From assembly GCF_018613795.1 (NCBI RefSeq), contig NZ_JAGGPN010000023.1, forward strand, positions 1-47,552: 47,552 bases of DNA, given 5' to 3'. The DNA is from Arthrobacter sp. ISL-65. Its GTDB lineage: Bacteria; Actinomycetota; Actinomycetes; Actinomycetales; Micrococcaceae. A program made the translations under genes and the position numbers. This document shows, in pieces, positions 1 to 11,737 of this stretch; position 1 is the first letter of the stretch; each line of letters begins with the position of its first letter. The notes under the pieces are model-generated. The model saw only the letters and a program-made list of their open reading frames with translations, was not told the DNA's origin and made no database searches.

Positions 1-33
1 CAGCATTTTCCGGCCTTCTGGCGCCAGTGTCAT
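1..33 (-). CDS. lipA: Lipoyl synthase, N-terminal fragment cut by window edge
   Basis: Only the first 11 codons are inside the window. They read MTLAPEGRKML from an ATG at 33, preceded by a purine-rich GGAAAGAGA. This resembles the N-terminus of actinobacterial lipoyl synthases as I remember them. The radical-SAM enzyme inserts sulfur into octanoyl-lysine on carrier proteins such as GcvH. It starts 23 nt after the sdaA stop on the same strand, so it is probably the last gene of the gcvPTH-sdaA operon, and supplying the cofactor of GcvH fits that position. The identification rests on 11 residues plus context and is provisional. Confidence 0.5.
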   Translation of the reverse strand, partial: MTLAPEGRKML

Positions 34-56
34 TGTTCTCTTTCCCTAGTGCTAAA

Positions 57-1454
57 TCAGCAGGCCACGACGTTGACGGCGAGCCCGCCCATGGCCGTTT
101 CCTTGTATTTGGAGCTCATGTCTTTGCCGGTCTCGCGCATGGTGATGATGACCTCGTCGAGCGAGACCCGGTGCGAGCCGTCGCCCCAGAGGGCCATCTT
201 GGCCGCGTTGATGGCCTTCGCGGCGGCGATCGCGTTGCGTTCGATGCATGGCACCTGGACCAGCCCGCCGATCGGATCGCACGTAAGACCCAGGTTGTGT
301 TCCATGGCGATTTCGGCGGCGTTCTCCACCTGCGCGGGCGTGCCGCCCATGACTTCCGCGAGCCCGGCGGCTGCCATCGACGACGCCGAGCCCACCTCGC
401 CCTGACAGCCCACCTCGGCGCCGGAGATGGACGCCTGTTCCTTATACAGCACCCCGACGGCACCGGCGGCGAGCAGGAAACGCACCACCACGTCGTCGCG
501 GTCTTCCTGGGTCGCCTGGTCCATCCCGGGAGCGAAGTGCAGCGCGTAATAGAGGACAGCGGGAATGATGCCGGCGGCGCCGTTCGTGGGTGCGGTCACT
601 ACGCGCCCGCCGGAGGCGTTCTCCTCGTTGACAGCCAGGGCGATCAGGTTCACCCATTCCTGCCAGTATTTGGGGTCCCGGTCCTTGTCCTCCTTGAGGA
701 GGCGTTCGTGCCAGTCGGGAGCACGACGGCGGACCTTCAGTCCGCCGGGCAGCAGCCCCTCGCGCTTGAGGCTGACCTCGACGCAGCCTTCCATCACGGA
801 ATAGATGTGGAGCAGGCCCGCCCGGATGTCCTGCTCGGAACGGGAGGCGCGCTCGTTGACCAGCATGATGTCCGCGATGGACAGGCCTTGGGAGCTGCAG
901 TGCTCCAGCAGTTCCGCGGCGGTGCGGAACGGCAGCGGCAGCTCGCCCTTCGATTCCTCAAGCTCCTTCAGGGCCGCATCCTCCTCGCCCTCGCGGACAA
1001 TGAACCCGCCGCCGACGGAGAAGAACGTCGCCTTGCGGAGCTCGGAGCCGTCGGCATCGGAAACCGTGAAGGTCATGCCGTTGGTGTGCCGGGGCAGCAC
1101 GGTCAGCGGCCGCAAAACCATGTCTTTGACCCCGTAAGGCAGCGGCACGGCCCCGGCCAGCCGCAGCGTCCCGGACTCCGCGATAGCCAGCAGCCGGTCC
1201 TCGACCTCATCGGGAAGGATCAGCTCAGGGTGATAGCCCTCCAGGCCCAGCAGGATCGCCGTCATGGTGCCGTGCCCGTGCCCGGTTGCGGCGAGTGAGC
1301 CGTACAGGTCCACCCGCAGCGACGCCACCTGCTCCAGGACCCCGGAGGACGTCAACTCCTCGGCAAACACCGCCGCAGCCCGCATGGGTCCCACGGTGTG
1401 CGAGGACGAAGGGCCAATGCCGATGGAAAACAGGTCGAAGACGCCAACAGCCAT
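57..1454 (-). CDS. sdaA: L-serine ammonia-lyase, single-chain iron-sulfur type
   Basis: 465 aa. Deaminates L-serine to pyruvate and ammonia in the cytoplasm with a [4Fe-4S] cluster. The N-terminal beta domain carries [14 protein letters not shown] (about 10-23) and the alpha domain [13 protein letters not shown] (about 288-299). Cluster cysteines are visible at 350 (GCQGEVGS), 392 (TCDPIGG) and 403 (VPCIERNA), with a C-terminal Cys465. The 42/11/62 spacing matches the Legionella serine dehydratase, whose last residue is a tail cysteine reaching the cluster. It follows gcvH by 139 nt on the same strand, and that gap holds a 67-nt palindromic element. The context suggests serine made from glycine plus methylene-THF is drained to pyruvate. 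Confidence 0.96.
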   Translation of the reverse strand: MAVGVFDLFSIGIGPSSSHTVGPMRAAAVFAEELTSSGVLEQVASLRVDLYGSLAATGHGHGTMTAILLGLEGYHPELILPDEVEDRLLAIAESGTLRLAGAVPLPYGVKDMVLRPLTVLPRHTNGMTFTVSDADGSELRKATFFSVGGGFIVREGEEDAALKELEESKGELPLPFRTAAELLEHCSSQGLSIADIMLVNERASRSEQDIRAGLLHIYSVMEGCVEVSLKREGLLPGGLKVRRRAPDWHERLLKEDKDRDPKYWQEWVNLIALAVNEENASGGRVVTAPTNGAAGIIPAVLYYALHFAPGMDQATQEDRDDVVVRFLLAAGAVGVLYKEQASISGAEVGCQGEVGSASSMAAAGLAEVMGGTPAQVENAAEIAMEHNLGLTCDPIGGLVQVPCIERNAIAAAKAINAAKMALWGDGSHRVSLDEVIITMRETGKDMSSKYKETAMGGLAVNVVAC

Positions 1455-1514
1455 GGTCGGTTCCTAACTGGGTAGTTGTGGTCGGTTCGGGCTGGGGAGG
1501 TGGACTTGCTAGGG

Positions 1515-1581
1515 TGGAGTTTTTGTACAGATAATGGGCGCAAACGGGCCTCGAACTCGCGATATCTGTACAAAAACTCCA
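1515..1581. repeat. Palindromic intergenic element, copy 1
   Basis: Two perfect 19-nt arms, 1515-1533 and 1563-1581 (core GTTTTTGTACAGATA and its complement), flank a 29-nt centre containing CGCAAACG. A second copy with the same spacing lies at 16298-16358. This copy sits in the gcvH-sdaA gap and would fold into a long hairpin in the operon mRNA. It lacks a T-tract and is internal to an operon, so it looks like a REP/MITE-type or mRNA-processing element rather than a terminator. Confidence 0.85.
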
Positions 1582-1593
1582 ACCTCGGGGGAG

Positions 1594-1977
1594 CTACAGT
1601 TCGCCGCCGTTTGTTGCCGCGTATTCTTCGGCCGACATCAGCGGGCCCTCGTCGGTGACGGCCACCTTGAACAGCCAGCCGGCGCCGTAGGGGTCGCTGT
1701 TGATCAGTGCCGGGTCGGCGACGACGCCGTCGTTGATTTCGGTCACTTCGCCGGTCACCGGCGCGTACAGGTCGGAGACGGACTTGGTGGATTCCACCTC
1801 GCCGCAGGTTTCTCCGGCCGTGACCGTGGAGCCGACCTCGGGCAGGTCCACGTACACGATGTCGCCCAGGGCGTCGGCCGCGACAGCGGAAATCCCGATC
1901 CCTACAGGGCCGGCCCCGTCAGCAGCAACCCATTCGTGCTCGGCGGAGTACTTCAGTTCAGAAACAACTTTGCTCAT
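1594..1977 (-). CDS. gcvH: Glycine cleavage system H protein
   Basis: 127 aa, usual length. This lipoyl carrier shuttles the aminomethyl group from GcvP to GcvT and is reoxidised by dihydrolipoamide dehydrogenase. The lipoylation site is in [13 protein letters not shown], with the modified residue Lys65; the upstream [12 protein letters not shown] is also typical. The ATG at 1977 follows a GAAGGAAA Shine-Dalgarno. It lies 26 nt after gcvT and is co-transcribed with it. No lipB or lpd is visible nearby. Confidence 0.97.
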   Translation of the reverse strand: MSKVVSELKYSAEHEWVAADGAGPVGIGISAVAADALGDIVYVDLPEVGSTVTAGETCGEVESTKSVSDLYAPVTGEVTEINDGVVADPALINSDPYGAGWLFKVAVTDEGPLMSAEEYAATNGGEL

Positions 1978-2003
1978 GGCATTTTCCTTCGAGGTTTGGT
2001 GGG

Positions 2004-3137
<1,134 letters not shown>

Positions 3138-3147
3138 CGGGGAATCC

Positions 3148-6000
<2,853 letters not shown>

Positions 6001-6049
6001 GAGGAACTCCAGGTTTGGCCGGCCACGTGTGGCACGGCATGGTTTGGGT

Positions 6050-6245
6050 TCCTCCCCGCTCTGTATTGGACCTGAGAGATTCCGCGGACGTGGTTCTCCG
6101 CTTGCACCGTCGGTGAGCCAAAAACGTTTTTTGGCTGCTTTCCAGAGTTGCCTAGCCGCGGCGGTACGGGGGCCTGAGAGATTCCTGGGGAGGATTTGCT
6201 CCTACGGCGCCTGCCCGGTGAATGACTGGGAGGACTCTCCCGCCA
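6050..6245 (-). promoter_or_regulatory. Tandem glycine riboswitch upstream of gcvP
   Basis: Read on the minus strand, aptamer I opens with GCGGGAGAGTCC (about 6244) and has CGTAGGAGCAAATCCTCCCC and GGAATCTCTCAGGC (to about 6170). A short linker GCAACTCTGGAAAGC leads into aptamer II with ACCGACGGTGCAAGCGG and AATCTCTCAGGTCC, ending in GCGGGGAGGAAC near 6050. This is the conserved two-aptamer glycine architecture. The variable arm of aptamer II is an A/T-rich hairpin (about 6115-6137). A GTGCCAC/GTGGC stem just before the gcvP Shine-Dalgarno is a possible expression platform. In bacteria such switches usually turn gcv operons on with glycine. Confidence 0.95.
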
Positions 6246-6446
6246 CGGTTCGAAAGGCTATGAAGATGTGGGGTGATTCGGCTCACAAGTTACCGGACAA
6301 TTCTGCACAGCACAAATCGGAGGTCCTCGTTTGACATTTCTCCGTGACCGAGACCACACTGAACCGGTGGCCAGCGGGTCCGGCCGGCAAGACGGCCGCC
6401 GTCGGCACGCATAATTTTTTTACATAACTGAAAATGCTTACGATCT
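6246..6446. promoter_or_regulatory. Divergent promoter region between the two riboswitches
   Basis: About 200 nt without a credible gene. It must hold the outward-facing promoters for gcvP (minus) and cycA (plus). An AT-rich patch GCATAATTTTTTTACATAA (about 6408-6426) lies 20-40 nt before the plus-strand aptamer and is the best candidate -10 zone for cycA. A TTGACA at 6333 has no matching -10 at normal spacing. I could not place the minus-strand promoter with confidence. Confidence 0.5.
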
Positions 6447-6641
6447 GCGGCGGGAGAGTCCTGCCGGTACGTTCAGCAGGCGCCGTAGGAGCAAACCCTC
6501 CCCAGGAAACTCTCAGGCCCACGTACCGCCGCGGCGAGGCAACTCTGGAAAGCAGGCAGGCGCGTCCTGTCTCACCGACGGTGCAAGCGGAAGACCATGT
6601 CCGCGGAATCTCTCAGGTCCAAGACAGAGTGGGGAGGAACC
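6447..6641 (+). promoter_or_regulatory. Tandem glycine riboswitch upstream of cycA
   Basis: Same order of elements as the gcvP leader but on the plus strand: GCGGGAGAGTCCTG (about 6450), CGTAGGAGCAAACCCTCCCC, AACTCTCAGGCCC, linker GCAACTCTGGAAAGC, CACCGACGGTGCAAGCGG, AATCTCTCAGGTCC and GTGGGGAGGAACC (6640). It is nearly identical to the minus-strand copy in the cores and differs mainly in hairpin tips, for example GCAGGCAGGCGCGTCCTG replacing the A/T hairpin. A GTGGC-tattc-GCCAC hairpin (about 6649-6663) just before the Shine-Dalgarno could be the expression platform. Confidence 0.95.
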
Positions 6642-6683
6642 GAATCAGTGTGGCTATTCGCCACTTGAACGATGGAGTTCCTT

Positions 6684-8186
6684 ATGACGATTCATCCCCC
6701 CGCCTCCCCGCCCAGTTCCTCAGCCGGTGAGGCTTCCCGCCTGGAGCGGCAGCTGAGCAACCGGCACATTCAGCTGATCGCCATCGGCGGTGCCATTGGC
6801 ACCGGCCTGTTCATGGGTTCCGGCAAGACCATTTCCGCCGCCGGGCCGTCCGTGATCTTCGTGTACATGATCATCGGCTTCATGCTCTTTTTCGTCATGC
6901 GGGCCATGGGTGAGCTGCTGCTGTCCAACCTGAACTACAAGTCCTTCAGCGACTTCGCCGCCGACCTGCTGGGGCCGTGGGCGGGATTCTTCACCGGATG
7001 GACCTACTGGTTCTGCTGGGTGATTACCGGAATCGCGGACGTCATCGCCATCGCAGGGTACTCCCGTGAGCTTTGGCCGGGACTGCCGCTGTGGATCCCG
7101 GGCCTGGCCACCGTCGCCATCCTGCTGCTGCTGAACCTCACCACAGTCAAGGCGTTCGGTGAAACCGAATCCTGGTTCGCCCTCATTAAGATCATCGCCA
7201 TCGCCGCCCTGATCATCGTGGGCATGTTCATGATCTTCAGTGGTTTCCAGAGCGACGCCGGACAGGCAAGCTTCACCAACCTGTGGAGCCATGGCGGCTT
7301 CTTCCCCAACGAATTCATGGGGTTTGTGGCCGGTTTCCAGATCGCCGTGTTCGCTTTTGTGGGCATTGAACTGGTGGGCACCACGGCTGCGGAGGCCAAG
7401 AACCCGGAGAGGAACCTTCCCAAAGCCATCAACTCCATCCCGGTCCGCGTGCTGCTCTTCTACGTGGGCGCCCTCATCATCCTGATGTCCGTCACGCCGT
7501 GGACCCAGTTCGCCGCCGGCCACAGCCCGTTCATTGCGATGTTCTCGCTGGCCGGACTCGGAGCCGCCGCCACGGTGGTCAACCTCGTAGTGCTGACCTC
7601 GGCGATGTCCTCGGCCAACTCCGGGATCTACTCCACCTCGCGCATGGTCTACGGACTGGCCCAGGAAGGCGACGCGCCGTCCGTCTTCGGCAGCCTGTCC
7701 CGACGCAAGGTACCCAGCAACGCCCTGTTCCTGTCCTGTGTGCTGCTGCTCTCCGGAGTGGTGCTCATGTACGCCGGCCAGGACGTCGGCAAGGCGTTCG
7801 ATATGGTCACCACCGTTTCCGCCGTCTGCTTCGTCTTCGTCTGGTCGATCATCCTCGCCAGCTACATCGCATTCCGCCGCCGCCGCCCGCACCTGCACAA
7901 TGCGTCCAAGTTCAAGATGCCCGGCGGCATTCCCATGGTGTGGGTGGTCTTCGCGTTCTTCGCCTTCGTGCTGTGGACCTTGACCACCCAGCCCGACACC
8001 CTGACCGCGCTGCTGGTCACCCCCGTCTGGTTCGTCCTGCTCGGTGCGGCCTGGCTGGTTCTGCGCCGCGGGCCGGCGCACCTGGCCCGCTACGCGGCCT
8101 TCCAGGATGAACTGAAGGCTGAGGGGACCGCCGCCCGCGAGCATGCGAGCCGGCGTCTCGAAGAGAAGGAAAGCGTCAAGGGATGA
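6684..8186 (+). CDS. cycA: D-serine/D-alanine/glycine:H+ symporter (APC family)
   Basis: 500 aa from the ATG at 6684, chosen over an in-frame ATG at 6672 because GGAG (6674-6677) is placed correctly for it. The protein closely follows CycA: NRHIQLIAIGGAIGTGLF with the APC glycine stretch, GKTISAAGPSVIFVYMI, GWTYWFCWVITG, GFQIAVFAFVGIELVGTTAA and MSSANSGIYSTSRM. Twelve membrane segments are expected in the cytoplasmic membrane. The glycine riboswitch directly upstream agrees with glycine as substrate. The stop overlaps the purU start (ATGA), so transport and one-carbon disposal are translationally coupled. Confidence 0.93.
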   Translation: MTIHPPASPPSSSAGEASRLERQLSNRHIQLIAIGGAIGTGLFMGSGKTISAAGPSVIFVYMIIGFMLFFVMRAMGELLLSNLNYKSFSDFAADLLGPWAGFFTGWTYWFCWVITGIADVIAIAGYSRELWPGLPLWIPGLATVAILLLLNLTTVKAFGETESWFALIKIIAIAALIIVGMFMIFSGFQSDAGQASFTNLWSHGGFFPNEFMGFVAGFQIAVFAFVGIELVGTTAAEAKNPERNLPKAINSIPVRVLLFYVGALIILMSVTPWTQFAAGHSPFIAMFSLAGLGAAATVVNLVVLTSAMSSANSGIYSTSRMVYGLAQEGDAPSVFGSLSRRKVPSNALFLSCVLLLSGVVLMYAGQDVGKAFDMVTTVSAVCFVFVWSIILASYIAFRRRRPHLHNASKFKMPGGIPMVWVVFAFFAFVLWTLTTQPDTLTALLVTPVWFVLLGAAWLVLRRGPAHLARYAAFQDELKAEGTAAREHASRRLEEKESVKG

Positions 8187-9154
8187 TCAGGACAGAGGAA
8201 AAGCCATCAACTGTTGCCCGTGCGGCGGACCCGACGGCGGAGCGCCAGGCGGAGGACCGGACGACGGTGGCGGATCAGGCCCGCGGGGCCGGCGGGGAGT
8301 TTGTGCTCACCTTCCATTGCCCGGATTCCCTTGGAATCGTCCAGGCGGTCGCGGACTTCCTGCTCAAGCAGGAGTGCTACATCGTTGACCTCAAGCAGTT
8401 CGGCGACCGGAACGCGGGGCACTTCTTCATGAGGGTCCACTTCGCCTCGACGGGTGACTCGCCGGTTGACACCGCCGCCGTCGAACAGCTCCGGGACAGC
8501 TTCGCGCCGCTGGCAGGTCAATGGAGCATGGATTGGCGCCTGGAGCGCCACGACCGCAAGCAGCGGATCCTGGTGATGGTGTCCAAGTACGATCACTGCC
8601 TCAACGACCTGCTGGTCCGCGCCCGCAGCGGCGAACTGCCGGTGGAGATAGCGGCGGTGGTGTCCAATCACCCGGACCTCGAAGGGCTCGCGACCTGGCA
8701 CGGCGTCCCGTTCCACCACATCCCCGTGACGCCGGAGACCAAAGCTGAAGCGGAGGCCAAGCTCCTGAAACTGGTGGACGAGTATGACGTTGAACTGGTA
8801 GTCCTGGCCCGCTACATGCAGGTCCTCAGCGACTCGGCCACCGCCCGGCTCGCCGGCAAGGCTATCAACATCCATCATTCATTCCTGCCCAGCTTCAAGG
8901 GCGCAAAGCCGTATCACCAGGCCTATGAACGAGGCGTGAAGACGGTCGGTGCCACGGCCCACTACGTCAACTCAGAGCTCGATGAGGGCCCGATCATCGC
9001 GCAGCAGGTGATTGAGGTGGACCACACCTACGCACCCGCGGATCTGGTGTCCGTGGGCAAGGATGCGGAGTGCAAGGCCCTGACGAATGCTGTTCGCTGG
9101 CACGCCGAAGGAAGAATCATCCTGTCCGGTAACCGCACGGTCATCCTCCGCTAA
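8183..9154 (+). CDS. purU: Formyltetrahydrofolate deformylase
   Basis: 323 aa. Hydrolyses 10-formyl-THF to formate and THF, regenerating free folate when glycine breakdown floods the one-carbon pool. Residues about 38-110 form an ACT domain (VLTFHCPDSLGIVQAVADF). Residues about 125-310 are a formyltransferase fold with SNHPDLEGLA, the catalytic NIHHSFLPSFKGAKPY (Asn229, His231) and Asp267 in ELDEGPII. The first 35 residues are an unconserved-looking extension beyond the usual ~280-aa length. The start is kept because ATGA overlaps the cycA stop; an internal GTG near codon 29 cannot be excluded. Confidence 0.96.
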   Translation: MIRTEEKPSTVARAADPTAERQAEDRTTVADQARGAGGEFVLTFHCPDSLGIVQAVADFLLKQECYIVDLKQFGDRNAGHFFMRVHFASTGDSPVDTAAVEQLRDSFAPLAGQWSMDWRLERHDRKQRILVMVSKYDHCLNDLLVRARSGELPVEIAAVVSNHPDLEGLATWHGVPFHHIPVTPETKAEAEAKLLKLVDEYDVELVVLARYMQVLSDSATARLAGKAINIHHSFLPSFKGAKPYHQAYERGVKTVGATAHYVNSELDEGPIIAQQVIEVDHTYAPADLVSVGKDAECKALTNAVRWHAEGRIILSGNRTVILR

Positions 9155-9185
9155 CAAGCCCATGAAACCAGATCTGGAGTTGCTC

Positions 9186-9995
9186 ATGACGAACCAATTG
9201 CCTGTGCGCCTGGAGGTCATTCCCACGGACGGTATCTTTGCCAAAGTCCAGACGGACGTTCCTGTGGGATCAACCCTGACCGTGACCTGCCTCCCGCACC
9301 ACGGGGTCGAGACCACCGTGCGGGCCTCGGTTCAACTTGGCCAACTGGGCTACAAGGTGATTCCGCATCTTGCCGCGCGAAGCCTCGAAAGCCGTGCCCA
9401 GCTTGCCACCATGCTTCGTGGCTGCGAGGCCGCGGGGATCACGGAAGTCTTCGCGATCGGAGGGGACGCTCCGGAGGCTGCGGGTCCCTACGGCAACAGC
9501 GGCCGGCTCATGGAAGATATTGCCGACCTGACCGGCGGGAACATGGCCATCGGCGTGGCCGGATACCCGGAAGGCCATCCGAAGTTCAACGAGCTGCAGA
9601 TGCTCGATGCGCTGCTGGAGAAGCAGCATCTGGCCTCGAACGTGGTGACGCAGATGTGCTTTTCGGCGCCCAGGATCGGCTGGTACGCCGAACTGCTGCG
9701 CCGCGAGGGTATTCATCTTCCGATCTGGGCGGGCGTGGCCGGGGCCGTCCCGCGGGCCAAGCTCATCTCGCTGGCCACCAAGATCGGTGTGGGTCCTTCG
9801 TTGAAGTTCCTGAACCGCAAGGGGCCGCTCGCGCGCAGGCTCCTGAATGCCGGCAGCTATTCATCCCGGTCCCTGGTTTCCGAACTGGACGCCGTGGAAC
9901 CTGCGCTTGCGGGCATCCACCTCTACACGTTCAACAACGTCGAAACCCAGCCCGCGGTGGACTGGAGCGGCGTGGCAGGCGCGAGGGCTTCCTGA
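9186..9995 (+). CDS. Methylenetetrahydrofolate-reductase-like protein
   Basis: 269 aa from the ATG at 9186 with CTGGAG (9174-9179) upstream; an earlier in-frame ATG at 9162 lacks a site. The fold looks like the MTHFR beta/alpha barrel: TVTCLPHHGVETTVRASVQL, IPHLAARSL, FAIGGDAPEAAGPYG, IGVAGYPEGHP, VVTQMCFSAPRIGWYAELL, LPIWAGVAGAV and LYTFNNVE. It is shorter and more diverged than classical MetF and lacks an obvious regulatory domain. Known variants serve methionine synthesis or C1 catabolism from O/N-demethylation. Next to purU and the glycine locus I infer a role in removing methylene/methyl-THF; the direction of the reaction is not shown by sequence. Confidence 0.8.
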   Translation: MTNQLPVRLEVIPTDGIFAKVQTDVPVGSTLTVTCLPHHGVETTVRASVQLGQLGYKVIPHLAARSLESRAQLATMLRGCEAAGITEVFAIGGDAPEAAGPYGNSGRLMEDIADLTGGNMAIGVAGYPEGHPKFNELQMLDALLEKQHLASNVVTQMCFSAPRIGWYAELLRREGIHLPIWAGVAGAVPRAKLISLATKIGVGPSLKFLNRKGPLARRLLNAGSYSSRSLVSELDAVEPALAGIHLYTFNNVETQPAVDWSGVAGARAS

Positions 9996-10040
9996 ACCGG
10001 GAGCGCTGAGCGTTCACAAGACAAGACGGATAACCAGCGC

Positions 10041-10080
10041 AGAAGACGCCCGGCCACACGGCCGGGCGTCTTCTGTATTT
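10041..10080 (+). terminator. Intrinsic terminator after the cycA-purU-MTHFR operon
   Basis: A perfect 15-bp stem (AGAAGACGCCCGGCC, 10041-10055, with its complement 10060-10074) with an ACAC loop is followed by TGTATTT. It lies 46 nt after the MTHFR-like stop and separates this operon from the GntP operon. Confidence 0.9.
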
Positions 10081-10116
10081 AAAGTTGTCGTCAAAATCTT
10101 GCATTGTGAGTTGAAA

Positions 10117-10129
10117 CCCATAATATGGG
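10117..10129. promoter_or_regulatory. Candidate operator/promoter of the GntP operon
   Basis: The palindrome CCCATA-A-TATGGG overlaps a candidate -10 CATAAT (10119-10124) about 65 nt before the GntP start. An IclR regulator is encoded convergently at the operon's far end, and IclR proteins bind short palindromes near promoters, so this is the best candidate site. The regulator-site link is inference. Confidence 0.45.
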
Positions 10130-10193
10130 AACAGCGAATGTGTCGCTCCTCACGACCGACCCCTGCTCCCAACCCTTCAGTGCGGAAGGCCCA

Positions 10194-11681
10194 ATGATCG
10201 GATTCCCCCTCATGTCAGACATCGCTGTCCTGATCAACACAGCCGTCGCGGTGCTCGCCGCCGTGCTGCTCATTGTCCGTTTCAGAGTCAACCCAGTCAT
10301 CGCCCTGGTGCTCAGCTCCGTTTACCTCGGCCTCGCCGTCGGCCTCGCCGTCGGCCTCGGCGTCGAAAAGACCGTCAAGACCATCACCGCCGGATTCGGC
10401 GACATCATGGTGGACGTTGGCCTGCTCATCGCCTTCGGCGTCCTGATGGGCTCCATCCTCAACCAGAGCGGTGCCATCCGGCGCCTCGTGGAGCACCTGC
10501 TGAACACGTTCGGACCCAAGCGCCTCCCGTACACCATGGGCCTGGCCATCGGAACGCTGCTGCAATCCATTTTCTTGGACGTCCTGCTCGTCATCTCGGC
10601 CCCACTGGCCCGCAAGCTGGCACCCAAAATCGGCAAACTCGGCACGGCACGCATGGCCACCGCCATGGCCATCGCCCTCGAATGCGGCATTGTCTTCACG
10701 GTCCCAGGCGTCGCATCCCTTGCCCTGGCAGGCCTCCTCAACGTGCCGCTCGGCAAAATGCTGCTGTTCGGCCTGCTGCTGGTCATCCCGACCATCATCA
10801 TCTCCATCGCCATCATGACCTTCCTCTTCCGCCGCGGTTTCTGGAACGAGGCCAAGGATGAGGACCACACCTTCGTCGCCGAGGAGGACCGGGAGGGTGA
10901 AGAGGAAGAGTACGACGGCGGTGCTGGCCGCCCCGTTAGTGCCGGCGCCGCCAGCGGCGGGCCGGGCTCCAACGGAACCGCTGCCTCCAATGGAACCAAG
11001 GCACAGGTCGCCGGTAGCGTCGCCGTGGCCGAACGCGAACCCAAGCAGTTCCCGCTGATCGTCCTGTTTGCGCCGCTGCTGACCTCGCTGCTCCTCATCG
11101 GGGCAGGAGCCATCCTGCAGATCCTCAAGATCGACCTGCCCTGGCTGCAGCTTCTCGGCGAACCCGTCATCGCCCTGCTGATCGGCACCTGCCTCGTCAG
11201 CCGCTCCGCCATCGGGCAGAAGCGCGTCGAGGAGGCCATCGCCGTCGGCTTCAAGGAAAGCGGCCAGATCCTGATCCTCACCGGCGTGGGCGGCTCGCTC
11301 GCCGCGACCGTTGCCGCGGCCGGCCTCGGCCACATCCTCGGCGGCTTCTTCTCCGCGAGCACCGTCGCCCCGCTCCTGGTGGTCTGGGCCATCGCGGCCG
11401 TGCTGCACATCGCCGTCGGCTCCGTCACCCTGTCCGCCATCACCGCCGCAGGCCTGCTGGCCCCCATCGCACCGGTCATTGGCCTGGACCCTGTGCTGCT
11501 GGCTCTGTCGGCCGGCGCCGGATCACTGTTCATGGTCCACGTCACCAGTAACACCTTCTGGCTCCTGCAGTCGCTCCTGGGCCAGAGCGTACGGGGTGCC
11601 CTGAAATCGGTGACAGTCGGGGTTTCGGTGGCCTCCGTCGTCGCAATCCTGCTGATCCTGCCCATGAGCCTGCTGTTCTAG
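10194..11681 (+). CDS. GntP-family organic acid permease
   Basis: 495 aa from the ATG at 10194 behind GGAAGG (10184-10189); the upstream ATG at 10125 has no ribosome site. About 12 hydrophobic segments in two blocks carry GntP features: GFGDIMVDVGLLIAFG, LLQSIFLDVLLVISAPLARKL and a C-terminal TLSAITAAGLLAPIAP. Family members import gluconate, glycerate, itaconate-like or other hydroxy acids with H+. Unusual is an acidic then Gly/Ser/Ala-rich cytoplasmic insert (about residues 220-283, with EEDREGEEEEYDGG) between the blocks. It is first gene of a run with a CoA-transferase, HMG-CoA-lyase homologue and 2-hydroxyacid reductase, so the substrate is probably the acid those enzymes degrade. Confidence 0.88.
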   Translation: MIGFPLMSDIAVLINTAVAVLAAVLLIVRFRVNPVIALVLSSVYLGLAVGLAVGLGVEKTVKTITAGFGDIMVDVGLLIAFGVLMGSILNQSGAIRRLVEHLLNTFGPKRLPYTMGLAIGTLLQSIFLDVLLVISAPLARKLAPKIGKLGTARMATAMAIALECGIVFTVPGVASLALAGLLNVPLGKMLLFGLLLVIPTIIISIAIMTFLFRRGFWNEAKDEDHTFVAEEDREGEEEEYDGGAGRPVSAGAASGGPGSNGTAASNGTKAQVAGSVAVAEREPKQFPLIVLFAPLLTSLLLIGAGAILQILKIDLPWLQLLGEPVIALLIGTCLVSRSAIGQKRVEEAIAVGFKESGQILILTGVGGSLAATVAAAGLGHILGGFFSASTVAPLLVVWAIAAVLHIAVGSVTLSAITAAGLLAPIAPVIGLDPVLLALSAGAGSLFMVHVTSNTFWLLQSLLGQSVRGALKSVTVGVSVASVVAILLILPMSLLF

Positions 11682-11737
11682 CCGAACCTGAGAACCCCAC
11701 GCGTTTCCGGCGTACGCCCACGAAAGAAGAAGACACC

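Noticed and set aside
6115..6137. A/T hairpin CCAAAAA-CG-TTTTTTGG as an intrinsic terminator
   Set aside because: It lies in the variable arm of aptamer II, is short, and the plus-strand riboswitch has an unrelated stem at the same place, so it is better read as an aptamer arm tip.
6333..6338. Perfect TTGACA as the cycA -35
   Set aside because: No -10-like hexamer at 16-19 nt; the AT-rich patch near 6410 is too far for this box.
10215..11665. Long minus-strand frames opposite the GntP permease
   Set aside because: Rich in Asp/Gly/His/Gln and in Met/Ser/Thr repeats typical of antisense reading of membrane-protein codons.
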